Assembly: GCF_003732425.1 (NCBI RefSeq) | Contig: NZ_MOBX01000002.1 | Location: 62,001 to 126,000 of the forward strand | DNA: 64,000 bases | From: Pseudomonas fluorescens | Lineage (GTDB): Bacteria; Pseudomonadota; Gammaproteobacteria; Pseudomonadales; Pseudomonadaceae | Reading direction: 5' to 3' | Shown here: positions 35,901 to 45,523 of the stretch, in pieces | Numbering within the stretch: position 1 is the first letter of the stretch | How the letters are laid out: the number at the start of each line of letters is the position of its first letter | The notes under the pieces: generated by a model | What the model was told of the DNA's origin: nothing | What the model saw: the letters and a program-made list of their open reading frames with translations, nothing else | Database searches by the model: none | Made by a program: the position numbers and the translations under genes

Positions 35901-37739
35901 CATGACAAGCGCGGTCTGCTGGAAAGGATCGAAACGCGCCACACTTCGACCAAGCGCCTGTTGATAACGCGCCTGACGTACGACGATATCGGACGTGAAG
36001 CCTCCCGGAGTTTTGAAGTCGACGGTTTACCCACCCAAACGCTGACCTCCAGTTACACCGTGACTGGCAAGCTGGCGCAGAAGGTGCTCAAGCGCGGCGC
36101 TTTCGTGCTGCGCGATGAGCGATTCACTTACGACGTGCGCGGGCGCCTCACGCAATACGATTGCGATGGCAGCCAGCGGCCGCGAGATCCTTACGGCAAG
36201 GAAATCGTTCAGCAGATATTCACTTTCGACGTGCTGGACAACATCCTGACACTGCAAACCACGTTTCCCCAGGGCATCAACCAGACGACCTTCAGTTTCA
36301 GCAAGGACGATGCGGCGCAGCTCATTGGCGTGACGCACTCGCATACTGACTATCCCGCGCCGGTCACGCTGGAGTACGACGCCGACGGTCGGATGATCAA
36401 GGACGATCAGGGGCGTACCTTGACGTATGACGCCTTCGGGCGGCTGACTCGGGTGAGCAACGCACAAGGCGAGGTGATGCGTGGTTTTCACTACGACGGC
36501 TTTGACCGAATTGTCGAACTGTCGCAACCGCGAATGCCGAATTTGCAGCGCTACTACCACAACTCGACAGTCAGCAGCGAAATCCGCGGCGCAGATTCAC
36601 GCAGTGTCGTGCGCAATGGCAGATGGCTACTGGGGCAACAGCAACTCGGAGCGGACGCCGGCAGCCGGATCTACGGGACGGATCAACAACAGAGTGTGCT
36701 GACCCAGTTGCACGCAGAGCAATGGCAAGACACGGCCTACAGTCCTTATGGGCATCGTCCTGCCGAAGGGTGGATGTTCAGTCTGGCGGGTTTCAACGGC
36801 GAGCAACTGGATGCAGTCACAGGCCTGTACCTGCTCGGCAACGGTTACCGGGCCTACAGCCCGACCCTGATGCGGTTCACCAGCCCCGACAGCATGAGCC
36901 CGTTTGGCGCCGGCGGTCTGAATGCCTATGCCTACTGCCTCGGCGATCCGGTCAATCGGGTTGACCCTACGGGGCATGTCTCCTGGCAGTCGATTGCGGG
37001 GATTGCGCTGGGTTTCCTCGGGATCGCCGCCAGCGTCTTGACTCTGGGTGCTGCCACGCCTTTATCCCTGTTGGCCATGGGCCTAGGCATCGCCTCCGGA
37101 GTGACTGCCATAGGTAGCGAGGTAGCGTATGCGTATGACCCGCAATCCCGGGTAGGCGAAATACTCGGCTGGGTCAGCATGGGCCTGGGTATTGCGTCGG
37201 CTGCTGCAGGTGCACTGGCGGTTCGGCAGGCCGTTGCGCAAACTCTGAAACCACGTCCGTATCTCGTGAAGTTGGCTGACGAGCCGCCGGTCATGCTCGT
37301 TGAGCGGGAATATGCGACGTTCGGCATGCCGTATCCGAAAGGATCTGCCAAGTCAGGCAAAGCGGGAGGTGCCGCCGCTCAGGCAGAGCCGCCAGCACGG
37401 TGGACGGTTGCTGAAGAATTCAGCAACCATGACTATTTGCCTTCGGGCAAACCCGGCAAAGTGGCCGTAAGAAGATATGACGAATTCAAAGCTGCGGTAG
37501 AAAGTAATGTGAAACCAAGCGAGGCAGCCCGGGCTTATCCAGGAAGCTCCCAGGACCCTTATCCAAACTACAGGTTTTTCTACCCCAATAGTCTGCACAA
37601 AGGCTTCGACCACGTGCATATGCGGTTAGGTGGCGCTGATCGATTGTTTTATCTGGTCAACAACGAGACCCGGCAAATTCGCATCATGCAAAGGGGGGCA
37701 CACGATCCCGTTTGGGGATCGGCATTTGTAGCCAACTAA
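32943..37739 (+). CDS. RHS/YD-repeat polymorphic toxin-type protein
   Basis: 1598-residue protein. The N-terminus (NFGSFVAGGVDPRTGIYSLAL, then LGFSPLNTRNSGYGTGWSLS) is a common Pseudomonas RHS lead-in. YD-type repeats run from about 400 to 1250 (for example YEYDKLGRRLRKTL, YEYDGLGRTLSQTDPAGN, LEYDADGRMIKDDQGRTLTYD) and form the shell that encloses the toxin. The RHS core ends in LMRFTSPDSMSPFG ... DPVNRVDPTGH, with DPTGH at 1341-1345. Then come hydrophobic helices (about 1350-1430) and a distinct C-terminal domain from about 1486. Its last part (HVHMRLGGADRLFYLVNNET-RQIRIM...GAHDPVW) resembles RelE/ParE-type RNase-like toxins, by eye only. ATG at 32943 follows AGGA. No immunity gene follows: queG converges after 21 bp. 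Confidence 0.88.
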   Translation: MDSQSFDSLRSNAFNFGSFVAGGVDPRTGIYSLALTLGTLRSTDLNGPSFNLALGFSPLNTRNSGYGTGWSLSTSRYDLRSKVMTLASGEIYKASETLKTLSFKEMKLESARVLKSGIGRYEVRYKDGRREELEVFGATHIAVPMRIIAANGASIALKYALFNEQPMLVEIRDTKRTLLNVRRTAGRLTLTRNPDTPDSTEFTMTFKNERVTAIGLPEGRGWDLQYEVIDGISHVKRVESPLGAVEHIRYKRVGHLLPALGGVQSLPYVIAHDTFAKLGQPKLIKTYTYSDRNYLGHGVPLDPTDDGDPLYRAPGSYQYSSTERLVVGGKLHTQTQRTYNKFHLLISEVTTCNEAVASAGTEYHCDVARPFTRQDAQFRLPKSQTVSYENSTTAKKRPETFITEFDSAGNRVRQVGVDGVTTQFEYYPDTESEGCPKDPLGFVRFLKQKTVTPAAGGGASTVTRYRYALHPALEGATLANVLPIQECFFELADGSESLRSQVDLTYLDTPTDPARHGLLQQQRVIRNATTTRIDYSYVLDGTQLLLKKTVHGFDGTTRSSEQTLSTLSGLVVSERDADDSVVEYEYDKLGRRLRKTLAPGTAYAASTRWSYQAAKGNQPATMMTTDSSGGLQIATYDALGRICKIQEKDCDNPDQQGECPMRTAYTALHDQTGRPVQVIHSDWWDGQAREVKTEFTYDNWGQVTETCHDDGRIEHSVFDPISRRQQNWQQGMGKTVTDINAFGKPDSVEVFDLKAQSLGKTVYEYDGLGRTLSQTDPAGNKTCYEYDVFDRMVRSVLPDGHAVETTFAAHSTDELPVEIKVAGLSLGQQRFDGLNRVIEMSVGGRKSVASYAAGRSAPWSSTDASGQKIEFVYAPELGGLLTERKAVTEREDDEVLTRFTYDALNGKTSSCIEQGRERHFEYFPSGRLKSESSLYGEQRKTVSHTYSFAGLPLTYMDVLGTKHQVEYDNWGRRRSFKQGPLQAVFFHDKRGLLERIETRHTSTKRLLITRLTYDDIGREASRSFEVDGLPTQTLTSSYTVTGKLAQKVLKRGAFVLRDERFTYDVRGRLTQYDCDGSQRPRDPYGKEIVQQIFTFDVLDNILTLQTTFPQGINQTTFSFSKDDAAQLIGVTHSHTDYPAPVTLEYDADGRMIKDDQGRTLTYDAFGRLTRVSNAQGEVMRGFHYDGFDRIVELSQPRMPNLQRYYHNSTVSSEIRGADSRSVVRNGRWLLGQQQLGADAGSRIYGTDQQQSVLTQLHAEQWQDTAYSPYGHRPAEGWMFSLAGFNGEQLDAVTGLYLLGNGYRAYSPTLMRFTSPDSMSPFGAGGLNAYAYCLGDPVNRVDPTGHVSWQSIAGIALGFLGIAASVLTLGAATPLSLLAMGLGIASGVTAIGSEVAYAYDPQSRVGEILGWVSMGLGIASAAAGALAVRQAVAQTLKPRPYLVKLADEPPVMLVEREYATFGMPYPKGSAKSGKAGGAAAQAEPPARWTVAEEFSNHDYLPSGKPGKVAVRRYDEFKAAVESNVKPSEAARAYPGSSQDPYPNYRFFYPNSLHKGFDHVHMRLGGADRLFYLVNNETRQIRIMQRGAHDPVWGSAFVAN

Positions 37740-37760
37740 AAACTCACCTGATGGACAGGA

Positions 37761-38822
37761 TCATATCGAATGTTGCTTAAGCGCCCATTCCACATGCTCC
37801 CTGACGAGCTCTGACGGATAATCCCGTCGCGCCTTCAACGCTTCCAGCACCGGAATCGTTGAAGGCGCATTGCCCAGCCCTACCGCCAGATTCCTCAACC
37901 AGCGCTCGTACCCCGCCCGTCGCAACGGCGAACCCTCGGTGCTGCTCAAGAACTTCTCTTCATCCCACAAAAACAGCTCGGCCAATTCGGCATTGTCGAG
38001 GTTATGCCGTGGCTTGAAATCGCTTTCGCCGGAGGGCTTGGCGAAGCGGTTCCACGGGCAGACGATCTGGCAGTCATCGCAGCCGAACACGCGATTGCCG
38101 ATCAGCGGTCGCAAGTCTTCGGGGATGGCGCTTTTCAATTCGATGGTCAGGTAGGAAATGCAGCGCCGCGCGTCCAGTACATAGGGGCCGACGAAGGCAT
38201 TGGTCGGGCAGATATCGAGACACGCAGTGCAGCGGCCGCAGTGTTCGGTGCTGTGCGGTTCATCTACCGGTAACGGCAGATCGACGAACAGTTCGCTCAA
38301 GAAGAAATAGCTGCCGGCCTTGCGATTCAGCACCAGGGTGTTTTTGCCGATCCAGCCCAGTCCGGCCTGTTCGGCGATGGCTTTTTCCAGCACCGGGGCA
38401 CTGTCGACAAAGGCGCGAAAACCGAACGGGCCGATCTGCTCCTGAATCTTGTCGGCCAATTGTTGCACGCGTTTACGGATCAATTTGTGGTAATCGCGGC
38501 CCAAGGCATAACGCGACACGTAGGCTTTTTCCGGTTGTGCCAGCATTTGCGCCATTTGCGTGTCGCCGGGCAGGTAGTCCATGCGCAGCGAGACCACACG
38601 TAAAGTGCCCGGTACCAGTTCTTCGGGGTGCGAGCGTTTGCTGCCATGGGCGCCCATGTAATCCATTTCGCCGTGGTAGCCGGCATCGAGCCAGCGCGCC
38701 AGGTGCTGCTCATGCTCGGCCAGATCGAGACCGCTGATGCCGACTTGCTGGAAGCCCAGCTCGCGGCCCCAATCCTTGATCGATTGGGCGAGGGCGGGCA
38801 GGTCTGTGGTGATGGCGGACAT
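37761..38822 (-). CDS. queG: Epoxyqueuosine reductase
   Basis: 353-residue cobalamin-dependent iron-sulfur enzyme catalysing the last step of queuosine synthesis in tRNA. Two 4Fe-4S binding sets are visible: C195-x2-C198-x2-C201-x3-C205 and C248-x2-C251-x3-C255, plus further cysteines. Asp140 in AFVDSAPVLEK fits the proton donor. ATG at 38822 is preferred to an upstream in-frame start because the family begins here. It is divergent from nnr with a 63-bp gap and converges on the RHS gene, so it marks the right border of the island. Confidence 0.94.
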   Translation of the reverse strand: MSAITTDLPALAQSIKDWGRELGFQQVGISGLDLAEHEQHLARWLDAGYHGEMDYMGAHGSKRSHPEELVPGTLRVVSLRMDYLPGDTQMAQMLAQPEKAYVSRYALGRDYHKLIRKRVQQLADKIQEQIGPFGFRAFVDSAPVLEKAIAEQAGLGWIGKNTLVLNRKAGSYFFLSELFVDLPLPVDEPHSTEHCGRCTACLDICPTNAFVGPYVLDARRCISYLTIELKSAIPEDLRPLIGNRVFGCDDCQIVCPWNRFAKPSGESDFKPRHNLDNAELAELFLWDEEKFLSSTEGSPLRRAGYERWLRNLAVGLGNAPSTIPVLEALKARRDYPSELVREHVEWALKQHSI

Positions 38823-38851
38823 GAGGCGAGAGAAACCGGAGCTGAGGTGCG

Positions 38852-38857
38852 TATAAT
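38852..38857 (+). promoter_or_regulatory. Candidate -10 box for the nnr-tsaE-amiB operon
   Basis: A perfect TATAAT, 29 bp before the nnr ATG, in the queG-nnr gap. No good -35 is seen at 17 bp. Confidence 0.4.
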
Positions 38858-38885
38858 TCTGCCAGACATCGGAGCCTGAAGACGC

Positions 38886-40385
38886 ATGCCGCACACGAAA
38901 GATAAATTACCCGACGCGCTGTATGGCGCCGCACAGGTGCGCGAACTCGATGCACGGCTGATTGCCGCCGGCACGCCGGGCTTCGAATTGATGCAGCGCG
39001 CCGCCCATGCGACGTGGCGCGCGTTGGTGCGGCAATGGCCGTCGGCGAATGAACTGACGGTGCTGGCCGGGCATGGTAACAATGCCGGTGACGGTTATCT
39101 GGTTGCAGCGATGGCGCAACGAGCAGGGTTGCTCGTGCGGGTGCTGGCGGTCGGTGATCCCCGGCAGTTGCAGGGCGATGCGGCGTCGGCCCATGCCGAG
39201 GCCTTGGCGCACGGTGTGGCGATTCAGGGGTGGAGCGCTCACAGCGAGTTGCGCGGTGTGATCCTCGATGCCTTGCTCGGTACCGGCCTGAACGGCGAAG
39301 TGCGTGAGCCTTATGCCACCGCGATCAATGCGATCAACGCCAGTGGCTTGCCGGTTGCTGCGGTCGATATCCCTTCCGGATTGTGCGCCGACACTGGGCG
39401 AGCGCTGGGTGTTGCGGTCTGTGCCGATCTCACGGTGACCTTTATTGGTCTGAAGCCTGGGCTTTTCACCGGCGATGCGGCGGATCATGTCGGCGCGCTG
39501 GTGTTCAACGATTTGCAGGCGCCAGCGGAAACTTACCGTGACATTCCTGTCCGCGCTCAGCGACTCAATGCCGCTAATCTTCCTCGATTGGCGCCACGCG
39601 CGCCGACATCGCACAAGGGCCGTTTCGGTCACGTGCTGCTGATCGGTGGCGATCACGGTTTTGGTGGAGCGATCCTGCTCAGCACCGAAATGGCGCTGCG
39701 CAGCGGCGCGGGCATGGTGTCGCTGGCGACCCGGCCAGAACATGTCGCGGCGTCCCTGACCCGTGTGCCGGAAGCGATGGTGCTCGGCACCTCGTCAGCC
39801 AATCAGTTGATGGGGCTGCTGGAGAAAGTCTCGACGCTGGTCGTCGGTCCTGGTCTCGGTCAGGCCAGTTGGGGGCGTGCGTTGTTGTCGGCGGCGGCCA
39901 ACGCGGCATTGCCGCAAGTGTGGGATGCCGATGCACTGAACTTGCTGGCGAGTGATTTCGTTCAATTGCCCAAGGATTGCGTGATCACCCCGCATCCGGG
40001 CGAAGCGGCGCGTTTGCTGGGGATCAGCACCGCCGAGGTGCAGGCGGACCGTCCGGCGGCAGCGTTGGCGTTGAGCAAAAAATATACAGCAGTCGTCGTG
40101 CTTAAAGGTGCTGGCACCCTGATCGCGCACCCCGATGGGCGTCTGGCGTTGTGTCACCAGGGGCATCCGGCCATGGCCACCGCCGGCCTTGGCGACGTGC
40201 TCGCCGGTTTGACCGGCGCGCTGTTGGCGCAAGGCATGGACGGTTTCGATGCCGCCTGCCTGGCGGTCTGGCTGCACGCCAATGCCGGTAGGCAACAAGG
40301 AAAATTCGGCCGTGGGCTGGCGGCCAGTGATCTGATTCCAGCCATTCGTCAGTTGTTGGAGGAGCAAGCACCGTGTCTGAAGTAA
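38886..40385 (+). CDS. nnr: Bifunctional NAD(P)H-hydrate epimerase / ADP-dependent dehydratase
   Basis: 499-residue repair enzyme that restores damaged NAD(P)H hydrates. The N-terminal epimerase (YjeF_N, about 15-215) has AGHGNNAGDGYL and DALLGTGLNGEV; the C-terminal dehydratase (about 225-490, ribokinase-like) has GGDHGFGGAILL, VVGPGLGQ, VITPHPGEAARLL and GLGDVLAGLTGALL. Both halves are complete. The stop overlaps tsaE by 13 bp, so nnr-tsaE-amiB-mutL-miaA are one translationally linked chain. Confidence 0.94.
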   Translation: MPHTKDKLPDALYGAAQVRELDARLIAAGTPGFELMQRAAHATWRALVRQWPSANELTVLAGHGNNAGDGYLVAAMAQRAGLLVRVLAVGDPRQLQGDAASAHAEALAHGVAIQGWSAHSELRGVILDALLGTGLNGEVREPYATAINAINASGLPVAAVDIPSGLCADTGRALGVAVCADLTVTFIGLKPGLFTGDAADHVGALVFNDLQAPAETYRDIPVRAQRLNAANLPRLAPRAPTSHKGRFGHVLLIGGDHGFGGAILLSTEMALRSGAGMVSLATRPEHVAASLTRVPEAMVLGTSSANQLMGLLEKVSTLVVGPGLGQASWGRALLSAAANAALPQVWDADALNLLASDFVQLPKDCVITPHPGEAARLLGISTAEVQADRPAAALALSKKYTAVVVLKGAGTLIAHPDGRLALCHQGHPAMATAGLGDVLAGLTGALLAQGMDGFDAACLAVWLHANAGRQQGKFGRGLAASDLIPAIRQLLEEQAPCLK

Positions 40386-40843
40386 CCCTGTACCTGGCCG
40401 ATGAACAGGCCATGAGCGACTTTGGCGCACGGATCGCCCGCGTGACCCAGGGCCATGGCCTGATTTTTCTCGAAGGCAACCTGGGCATGGGCAAAACCAC
40501 CCTGTCGCGGGGCATCATTCGCGGCTTGGGCCATGTCGGCGCGGTGAAAAGTCCGACCTTCACATTGGTCGAACCCTACGAAATCGGCGACATCCGTGCC
40601 TTTCACTTCGACCTGTATCGCCTGGTCGATCCGGAAGAGCTGGAGTTTCTCGGCATCCGCGACTACTTCGAAGACGACGCGATGTGCCTGATCGAATGGC
40701 CCGATAAAGGTGCAGGCTTTTTGCCAAAGCCTGACCTGACCATTACCATTAGCCCGCAAGACAGCGGGCGTTCGCTGAAAATTTTATCCCAGGGCTCGCG
40801 TGGCGAGGCCTGGTGTGCCGCTTTGGCGTTGGAATCCAATTAA
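40373..40843 (+). CDS. tsaE: tRNA threonylcarbamoyladenosine biosynthesis ATPase TsaE
   Basis: 156-residue P-loop ATPase of the t6A pathway, acting with TsaB, TsaD and TsaC. Walker A is GNLGMGKTT at 35-43; SPTFTLVEPY and HFDLYRL follow. GTG start at 40373 inside the end of nnr, with GGAGGAG directly upstream. Cytoplasmic. Confidence 0.95.
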   Translation: MSEVTLYLADEQAMSDFGARIARVTQGHGLIFLEGNLGMGKTTLSRGIIRGLGHVGAVKSPTFTLVEPYEIGDIRAFHFDLYRLVDPEELEFLGIRDYFEDDAMCLIEWPDKGAGFLPKPDLTITISPQDSGRSLKILSQGSRGEAWCAALALESN

Positions 40844-42274
40844 ATGATGGGGTTAGGTATGCGCTTTCGCGCGTTGGTGGCTGCCGCTGGACTGTTGTTG
40901 ATGGCAGTGACCGTCAACGCTGTGGCCGATTCAAAGGTCAACAGCGTGCGCCTGTGGCGGGCGCCGGACAACACGCGACTGGTCTTCGACCTGAGCGGCC
41001 CGGTGCAGCACAGCGTGTTTACCCTGACCGCACCGGACCGGCTGGTGATCGACATCAACGGTGCCACCCTCGGTGCGCCGCTGAATGTGCAGACCGCGAA
41101 CACGCCGATCACCGCGATGCGCTCTGCCCAGCGCACGCCGACCGATCTGCGGGTGGTCATCGACCTGAAGAAAGCCGTCACCCCGAAAAGCTTCTCGCTG
41201 GCGCCGAACGCGCAGTACGGCAACCGTCTGGTGGTCGACCTGTTCGACAACCCGGCCGACGCCGCACCTCCCCCTGCGCCAACACCGCAGGTGGCGACCG
41301 TGCCAGCGGTGCCTGTAACCCCGACTGAACCTGCAATCAAGTTGCCGCCAGCCCCCGCCGGCAAGCGCGACATTATTGTCGTGATCGATGCCGGTCACGG
41401 CGGCGAAGACCCGGGTGCGTCCGGCTCGCGCGGCCAGCGTGAAAAAGACGTGGTTCTGCAGATCGCCCGCGAACTGCAGCGTCAGGTCAATGGCATGAAA
41501 GGCTTCCGCGCCGAACTGACCCGTACCGGCGACTACTTCATCCCGCTGCGTGGCCGTACCGAAATCGCCCGCAAGAAGGGCGCCGACCTGTTCGTGTCGA
41601 TTCACGCCGACGCCGCGCCGTCTGCCGCAGCCTTTGGTGCATCGGTGTTTGCCTTGTCTGATCGCGGCGCGACGTCGGAGACCGCCCGTTGGCTGGCCGA
41701 CAGCGAAAACCGGTCCGACTTGATCGGCGGTGCCGGCAACGTCAGCCTCGATGACAAGGACCGCATGCTCGCCGGCGTATTGCTCGACCTGTCGATGACC
41801 GCCTCGCTGACCTCCAGCCTCAACGTCGGGCAGAAAGTCCTGACCAACATCGGCCGCGTCACGCCGCTGCACAAACAGCGCGTGGAACAAGCCGGGTTCA
41901 TGGTGCTGAAGTCGCCGGACATCCCGTCGATCCTGGTCGAAACCGGGTTTATCTCCAACGCCAACGAAGCGAACAAGCTCTCGGCATCGAGCCACCAGCA
42001 AGCGCTGGCGCGTTCGATCAGCAGTGGCGTGCGCCAGTTCTTCCAGCAGAACCCGCCACCGGGCACTTACATCGCCTGGCTGCGTGATTCCGGCAAGATC
42101 GCACAGGGCCCACGCGACCATCGCGTCGGCCCGGGTGAAACGCTGGCAATGATTGGCGTGCGCTATCAGGTGTCGCCGGCCACGCTGCGCGCTGCCAACA
42201 ATCTGAAAAGCGATGAGCTGAAAGTCGGCCAGCACTTGACCATTCCTGGCACCGAACTGGCGTCCAAAGAATGA
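40844..42274 (+). CDS. amiB: N-acetylmuramoyl-L-alanine amidase AmiB-type
   Basis: 476-residue periplasmic cell-wall amidase used in daughter-cell separation. Signal peptide (about 1-32), AMIN domain (about 33-130), Pro-rich linker, zinc amidase domain (about 175-395, with [14 protein letters not shown] and the ETGFISN glutamate), and a C-terminal LysM at about 425-470 ([20 protein letters not shown]). Start could be ATG 40844, 40847 or 40859; the first is adjacent to the tsaE stop. The stop overlaps mutL (ATGA). Confidence 0.94.
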   Translation: MMGLGMRFRALVAAAGLLLMAVTVNAVADSKVNSVRLWRAPDNTRLVFDLSGPVQHSVFTLTAPDRLVIDINGATLGAPLNVQTANTPITAMRSAQRTPTDLRVVIDLKKAVTPKSFSLAPNAQYGNRLVVDLFDNPADAAPPPAPTPQVATVPAVPVTPTEPAIKLPPAPAGKRDIIVVIDAGHGGEDPGASGSRGQREKDVVLQIARELQRQVNGMKGFRAELTRTGDYFIPLRGRTEIARKKGADLFVSIHADAAPSAAAFGASVFALSDRGATSETARWLADSENRSDLIGGAGNVSLDDKDRMLAGVLLDLSMTASLTSSLNVGQKVLTNIGRVTPLHKQRVEQAGFMVLKSPDIPSILVETGFISNANEANKLSASSHQQALARSISSGVRQFFQQNPPPGTYIAWLRDSGKIAQGPRDHRVGPGETLAMIGVRYQVSPATLRAANNLKSDELKVGQHLTIPGTELASKE

Positions 42275-44184
42275 ACGAAGTGCTGAACGCTGCTGCCCGC
42301 ATCGAACTGCTCAGCCCACGGCTGGCGAACCAGATCGCTGCCGGTGAGGTGGTCGAACGCCCGGCCTCGGTGATCAAGGAACTGTTGGAAAACAGCCTCG
42401 ATTCCGGCGCCAAGCGTATTGATGTCGACGTCGAGCAGGGCGGCGTCAAGCTGCTGCGGGTACGCGACGATGGCAGCGGCATCTCTGCCGATGACCTGCC
42501 ACTGGCGCTGGCTCGTCACGCCACCAGCAAGATTCGCAATCTGGAAGACCTTGAGCAGGTGATGAGTCTCGGTTTCCGTGGTGAGGCGCTGGCATCGATC
42601 AGCTCCGTGGCACGTCTGACCCTGACCTCGCGCACCCGTGACGCCGACCAGGCCTGGCAGGTGGAAACCGAAGGCCGCGACATGGCACCTCGGGTCCAGC
42701 CAGCGGCGCATCCGGTTGGCACCTCGGTGGAAGTTCGCGACCTGTTCTTCAACACCCCGGCGCGACGCAAGTTCCTCAAGACCGAGAAAACCGAATTCGA
42801 TCACCTGCAAGAAGTGATCAAGCGTCTGGCGCTGGCGCGTTTCGACGTGGCTTTCCATCTGCGGCATAACGGCAAGACCATCCTCAGCCTGCACGAGGCC
42901 CACGATGACGCCGCCCGCGCGCGGCGAGTGGCGGCGATCTGCGGTTCGGGTTTCCTCGAGCAAGCGCTGCCGATCGAGATCGAACGCAACGGCTTGCACC
43001 TGTGGGGCTGGGTTGGTTTGCCGACCTTCAACCGCAGTCAGGCGGATTTGCAGTATTTCTTTGTGAATGGCCGGGCAGTGCGCGACAAACTGGTGGCCCA
43101 CGCGGTGCGTCAGGCCTATCGCGACGTGCTGTTCAACGGCCGTCACCCGACGTTTGCGCTGTTTTTCGAAGTCGATCCGGCGGCGGTCGACGTCAACGTC
43201 CACCCGACCAAACACGAAGTGCGCTTCCGTGACGGGCGCATGGTGCATGACTTCCTTTATGGCACGTTGCACCGCGCTTTGGGCGATGTGCGTCCGGAAG
43301 ATCAGCTTGCCGGTTCCGTGACCACCGCCGTCGTCCGGCCAACCGGCCTCGATGCCGGTGAGTTCGGCCCACAGGGCGAGATGCGCCTGGCGGCCAATGC
43401 GCTGCTGGAGCAACCGCAGGCGCAACCGGCGTTCAATACCTCGTCCGGTGCCAGCGCTGGCGGGGCTTACCAGTATCAATACACGCCACGCCCGCAATCG
43501 GCGGTGCCGCCGGCTGCCGAGGCGCAAGCCGCGTACCGTGAATTTTTCGCACCGCTGCCGGAAGCCAATGCCAACGCATTGCCAGCCGGACAGGAAGACA
43601 TTCCGCCGCTCGGTTACGCGCTGGCGCAGCTCAAAGGCATTTATATTCTGTCCGAGAACGCCCAAGGTCTGGTGTTGGTGGATATGCATGCCGCCCACGA
43701 GCGGATCATGTATGAACGCCTGAAAATCGCCATGGCCAGCGAAGGCTTGAGCGGTCAGCCGTTGTTGGTGCCTGAGTCACTGGCGGTCAGTCAGCGCGAA
43801 GCCGATTGTGCTGAAGAGCACGCCGCATGGTTCCAGCGGCTGGGCTTCGAATTGCAGCGTCTGGGCCCGGAAACCCTGGCGATCCGTCAAATTCCGGCGT
43901 TGTTGAAGCAGGCCGAAGCCAACCGTCTGGTCGGCGATGTCCTGTCGGACCTGATGGAATATGGCACCAGCGACCGGATTCAGGCGCACCTCAACGAATT
44001 GCTCGGCACCATGGCCTGTCACGGTGCGATCCGCGCCAACCGGCGCTTGGCCCTGCCGGAAATGAACGGTCTGCTGCGCGACATGGAAAACACCGAGCGC
44101 AGCGGTCAATGCAACCATGGCCGACCGACCTGGACCCAATTGGGCCTGGACGATCTGGACAAACTGTTCCTGCGCGGTCGTTGA
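42271..44184 (+). CDS. mutL: DNA mismatch repair protein MutL
   Basis: 637-residue mismatch repair ATPase. The N-terminal GHKL domain has [26 protein letters not shown] and [10 protein letters not shown]; the transducer ends about residue 330, then a variable Pro/Gln/Ala linker (370-440) and the C-terminal dimerisation domain. In that domain a metal-binding endonuclease motif [12 protein letters not shown] is visible, as in bacteria lacking MutH. ATG overlaps the amiB stop; its own stop overlaps miaA. Confidence 0.95.
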   Translation: MNEVLNAAARIELLSPRLANQIAAGEVVERPASVIKELLENSLDSGAKRIDVDVEQGGVKLLRVRDDGSGISADDLPLALARHATSKIRNLEDLEQVMSLGFRGEALASISSVARLTLTSRTRDADQAWQVETEGRDMAPRVQPAAHPVGTSVEVRDLFFNTPARRKFLKTEKTEFDHLQEVIKRLALARFDVAFHLRHNGKTILSLHEAHDDAARARRVAAICGSGFLEQALPIEIERNGLHLWGWVGLPTFNRSQADLQYFFVNGRAVRDKLVAHAVRQAYRDVLFNGRHPTFALFFEVDPAAVDVNVHPTKHEVRFRDGRMVHDFLYGTLHRALGDVRPEDQLAGSVTTAVVRPTGLDAGEFGPQGEMRLAANALLEQPQAQPAFNTSSGASAGGAYQYQYTPRPQSAVPPAAEAQAAYREFFAPLPEANANALPAGQEDIPPLGYALAQLKGIYILSENAQGLVLVDMHAAHERIMYERLKIAMASEGLSGQPLLVPESLAVSQREADCAEEHAAWFQRLGFELQRLGPETLAIRQIPALLKQAEANRLVGDVLSDLMEYGTSDRIQAHLNELLGTMACHGAIRANRRLALPEMNGLLRDMENTERSGQCNHGRPTWTQLGLDDLDKLFLRGR

Positions 44185-45155
44185 TGAGCCAGCTTCCTCC
44201 AGCGATTTTCCTGATGGGCCCGACCGCTGCGGGCAAGACCGATCTGGCCATCGAGCTGAGCAAGGTGCTGCCGTGCGAGCTGATCAGTGTCGATTCGGCG
44301 CTGGTCTATCGCGGCATGGACATTGGCACCGCCAAGCCTTCGAAGGAGTTGCTGGCCGAATATCCGCACCGTCTGATCGATATTCTCGATCCGGCCGAGG
44401 CCTATTCGGCTGCAGATTTCCGTCGCGATGCCCTGCAAGCCATGGCCGAGATCACCGCGCGTGGAAAAATCCCGCTGCTGGTGGGCGGCACAATGCTCTA
44501 TTACAAGGCTCTGGTCGAAGGCCTGGCAGACATGCCAGCCGCCGATCCCGAAGTCCGTGCGCAGATCGAAGAAGAGGCTGCGCGCCTTGGCTGGCAAGCC
44601 CTGCACGACCAATTGGCGATCATTGATCCGGTGTCTGCGGCGCGCATTCACCCGAACGACCCGCAGCGCCTGAGTCGCGCGCTGGAAGTTTATCGAGTCA
44701 GCGGTCAGAGCATGACCGAGCTGCGCCAGCAACAATCTGCGCAAAGTACTGAAGCTGCCGCTTCGGGACTGCAACAATTGCCCTATACTGTCGCGAACTT
44801 GGCCATTGCCCCGGCAAATCGTCAGGTATTGCACGAGCGCATTAAACAAAGATTCACAAATATGTTGGAACAGGGGTTCATCGACGAGGTCGTAGCCCTG
44901 CGTAAAAGAAGTGACCTGCATTCAGGGTTGCCGTCTATACGTGCGGTAGGCTACCGCCAAGTCTGGGATTACCTGGATGGCAAGCTGACGTTGGCCGAAA
45001 TGCAGGAGCGCGGCATCATCGCCACGCGCCAATTGGCCAAACGCCAGTTCACCTGGCTGCGCAGCTGGGAAGATATACACTGGCTGGACAGTCTGGATTG
45101 CGACAATCTGCCACGCGCCTTGAAATACCTTGGGACCATCTCCATATTGAGCTGA
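44184..45155 (+). CDS. miaA: tRNA dimethylallyltransferase
   Basis: 323-residue enzyme adding a dimethylallyl group to A37 of UNN-reading tRNAs. P-loop GPTAAGKTD at residues 12-20, [16 protein letters not shown] and [12 protein letters not shown] follow. The ATG overlaps the mutL stop (TGATG); an apparently longer reading frame upstream only extends into mutL. hfq follows after about 95 bp, the classical miaA-hfq order. Confidence 0.96.
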   Translation: MSQLPPAIFLMGPTAAGKTDLAIELSKVLPCELISVDSALVYRGMDIGTAKPSKELLAEYPHRLIDILDPAEAYSAADFRRDALQAMAEITARGKIPLLVGGTMLYYKALVEGLADMPAADPEVRAQIEEEAARLGWQALHDQLAIIDPVSAARIHPNDPQRLSRALEVYRVSGQSMTELRQQQSAQSTEAAASGLQQLPYTVANLAIAPANRQVLHERIKQRFTNMLEQGFIDEVVALRKRSDLHSGLPSIRAVGYRQVWDYLDGKLTLAEMQERGIIATRQLAKRQFTWLRSWEDIHWLDSLDCDNLPRALKYLGTISILS

Positions 45156-45250
45156 GTCCTTGCAATTGCCGTCTATCCTTGGGGGTGTGGCGGCCAAAGC
45201 CATCTGAATTACCTATTTTTTATTATTGAATCCTTAAAGGAGTGCGGCAC

Positions 45251-45511
45251 ATGTCAAAAGGGCATTCGCTACAAGACCCTTACTTGAATACTTTACGTAA
45301 AGAGAAAGTTGGGGTTTCCATCTACCTGGTCAACGGTATCAAACTGCAAGGCACGATCGAGTCGTTCGACCAGTTCGTCATCCTGCTGAAAAACACCGTG
45401 AGCCAAATGGTTTACAAACACGCTATCTCGACAGTAGTGCCGGTTCGTCCAATTCGTCTGCCAAGCGCAACCGAATCCGAAGCAGGTGACGCTGAGCCAG
45501 GTAACGCCTGA
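45251..45511 (+). CDS. hfq: RNA chaperone Hfq
   Basis: 86-residue Sm-like protein that forms a hexamer pairing small RNAs with mRNAs. Sm1 ([20 protein letters not shown]) and Sm2 ([13 protein letters not shown]) are intact; the C-terminal tail is short (about 16 residues) and acidic, as in Pseudomonas. ATG at 45251 has AAGGAG 9 bases before it. hflX follows after 12 bp. Confidence 0.97.
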   Translation: MSKGHSLQDPYLNTLRKEKVGVSIYLVNGIKLQGTIESFDQFVILLKNTVSQMVYKHAISTVVPVRPIRLPSATESEAGDAEPGNA

Positions 45512-45523
45512 TAGGAGTCTCCT

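Noticed and set aside
37740..37760. Search for an RHS immunity gene
   Set aside because: Only 21 bp separate the RHS stop from the queG stop; no gene can fit, and minus-strand frames inside the toxin part lack starts with ribosome sites.
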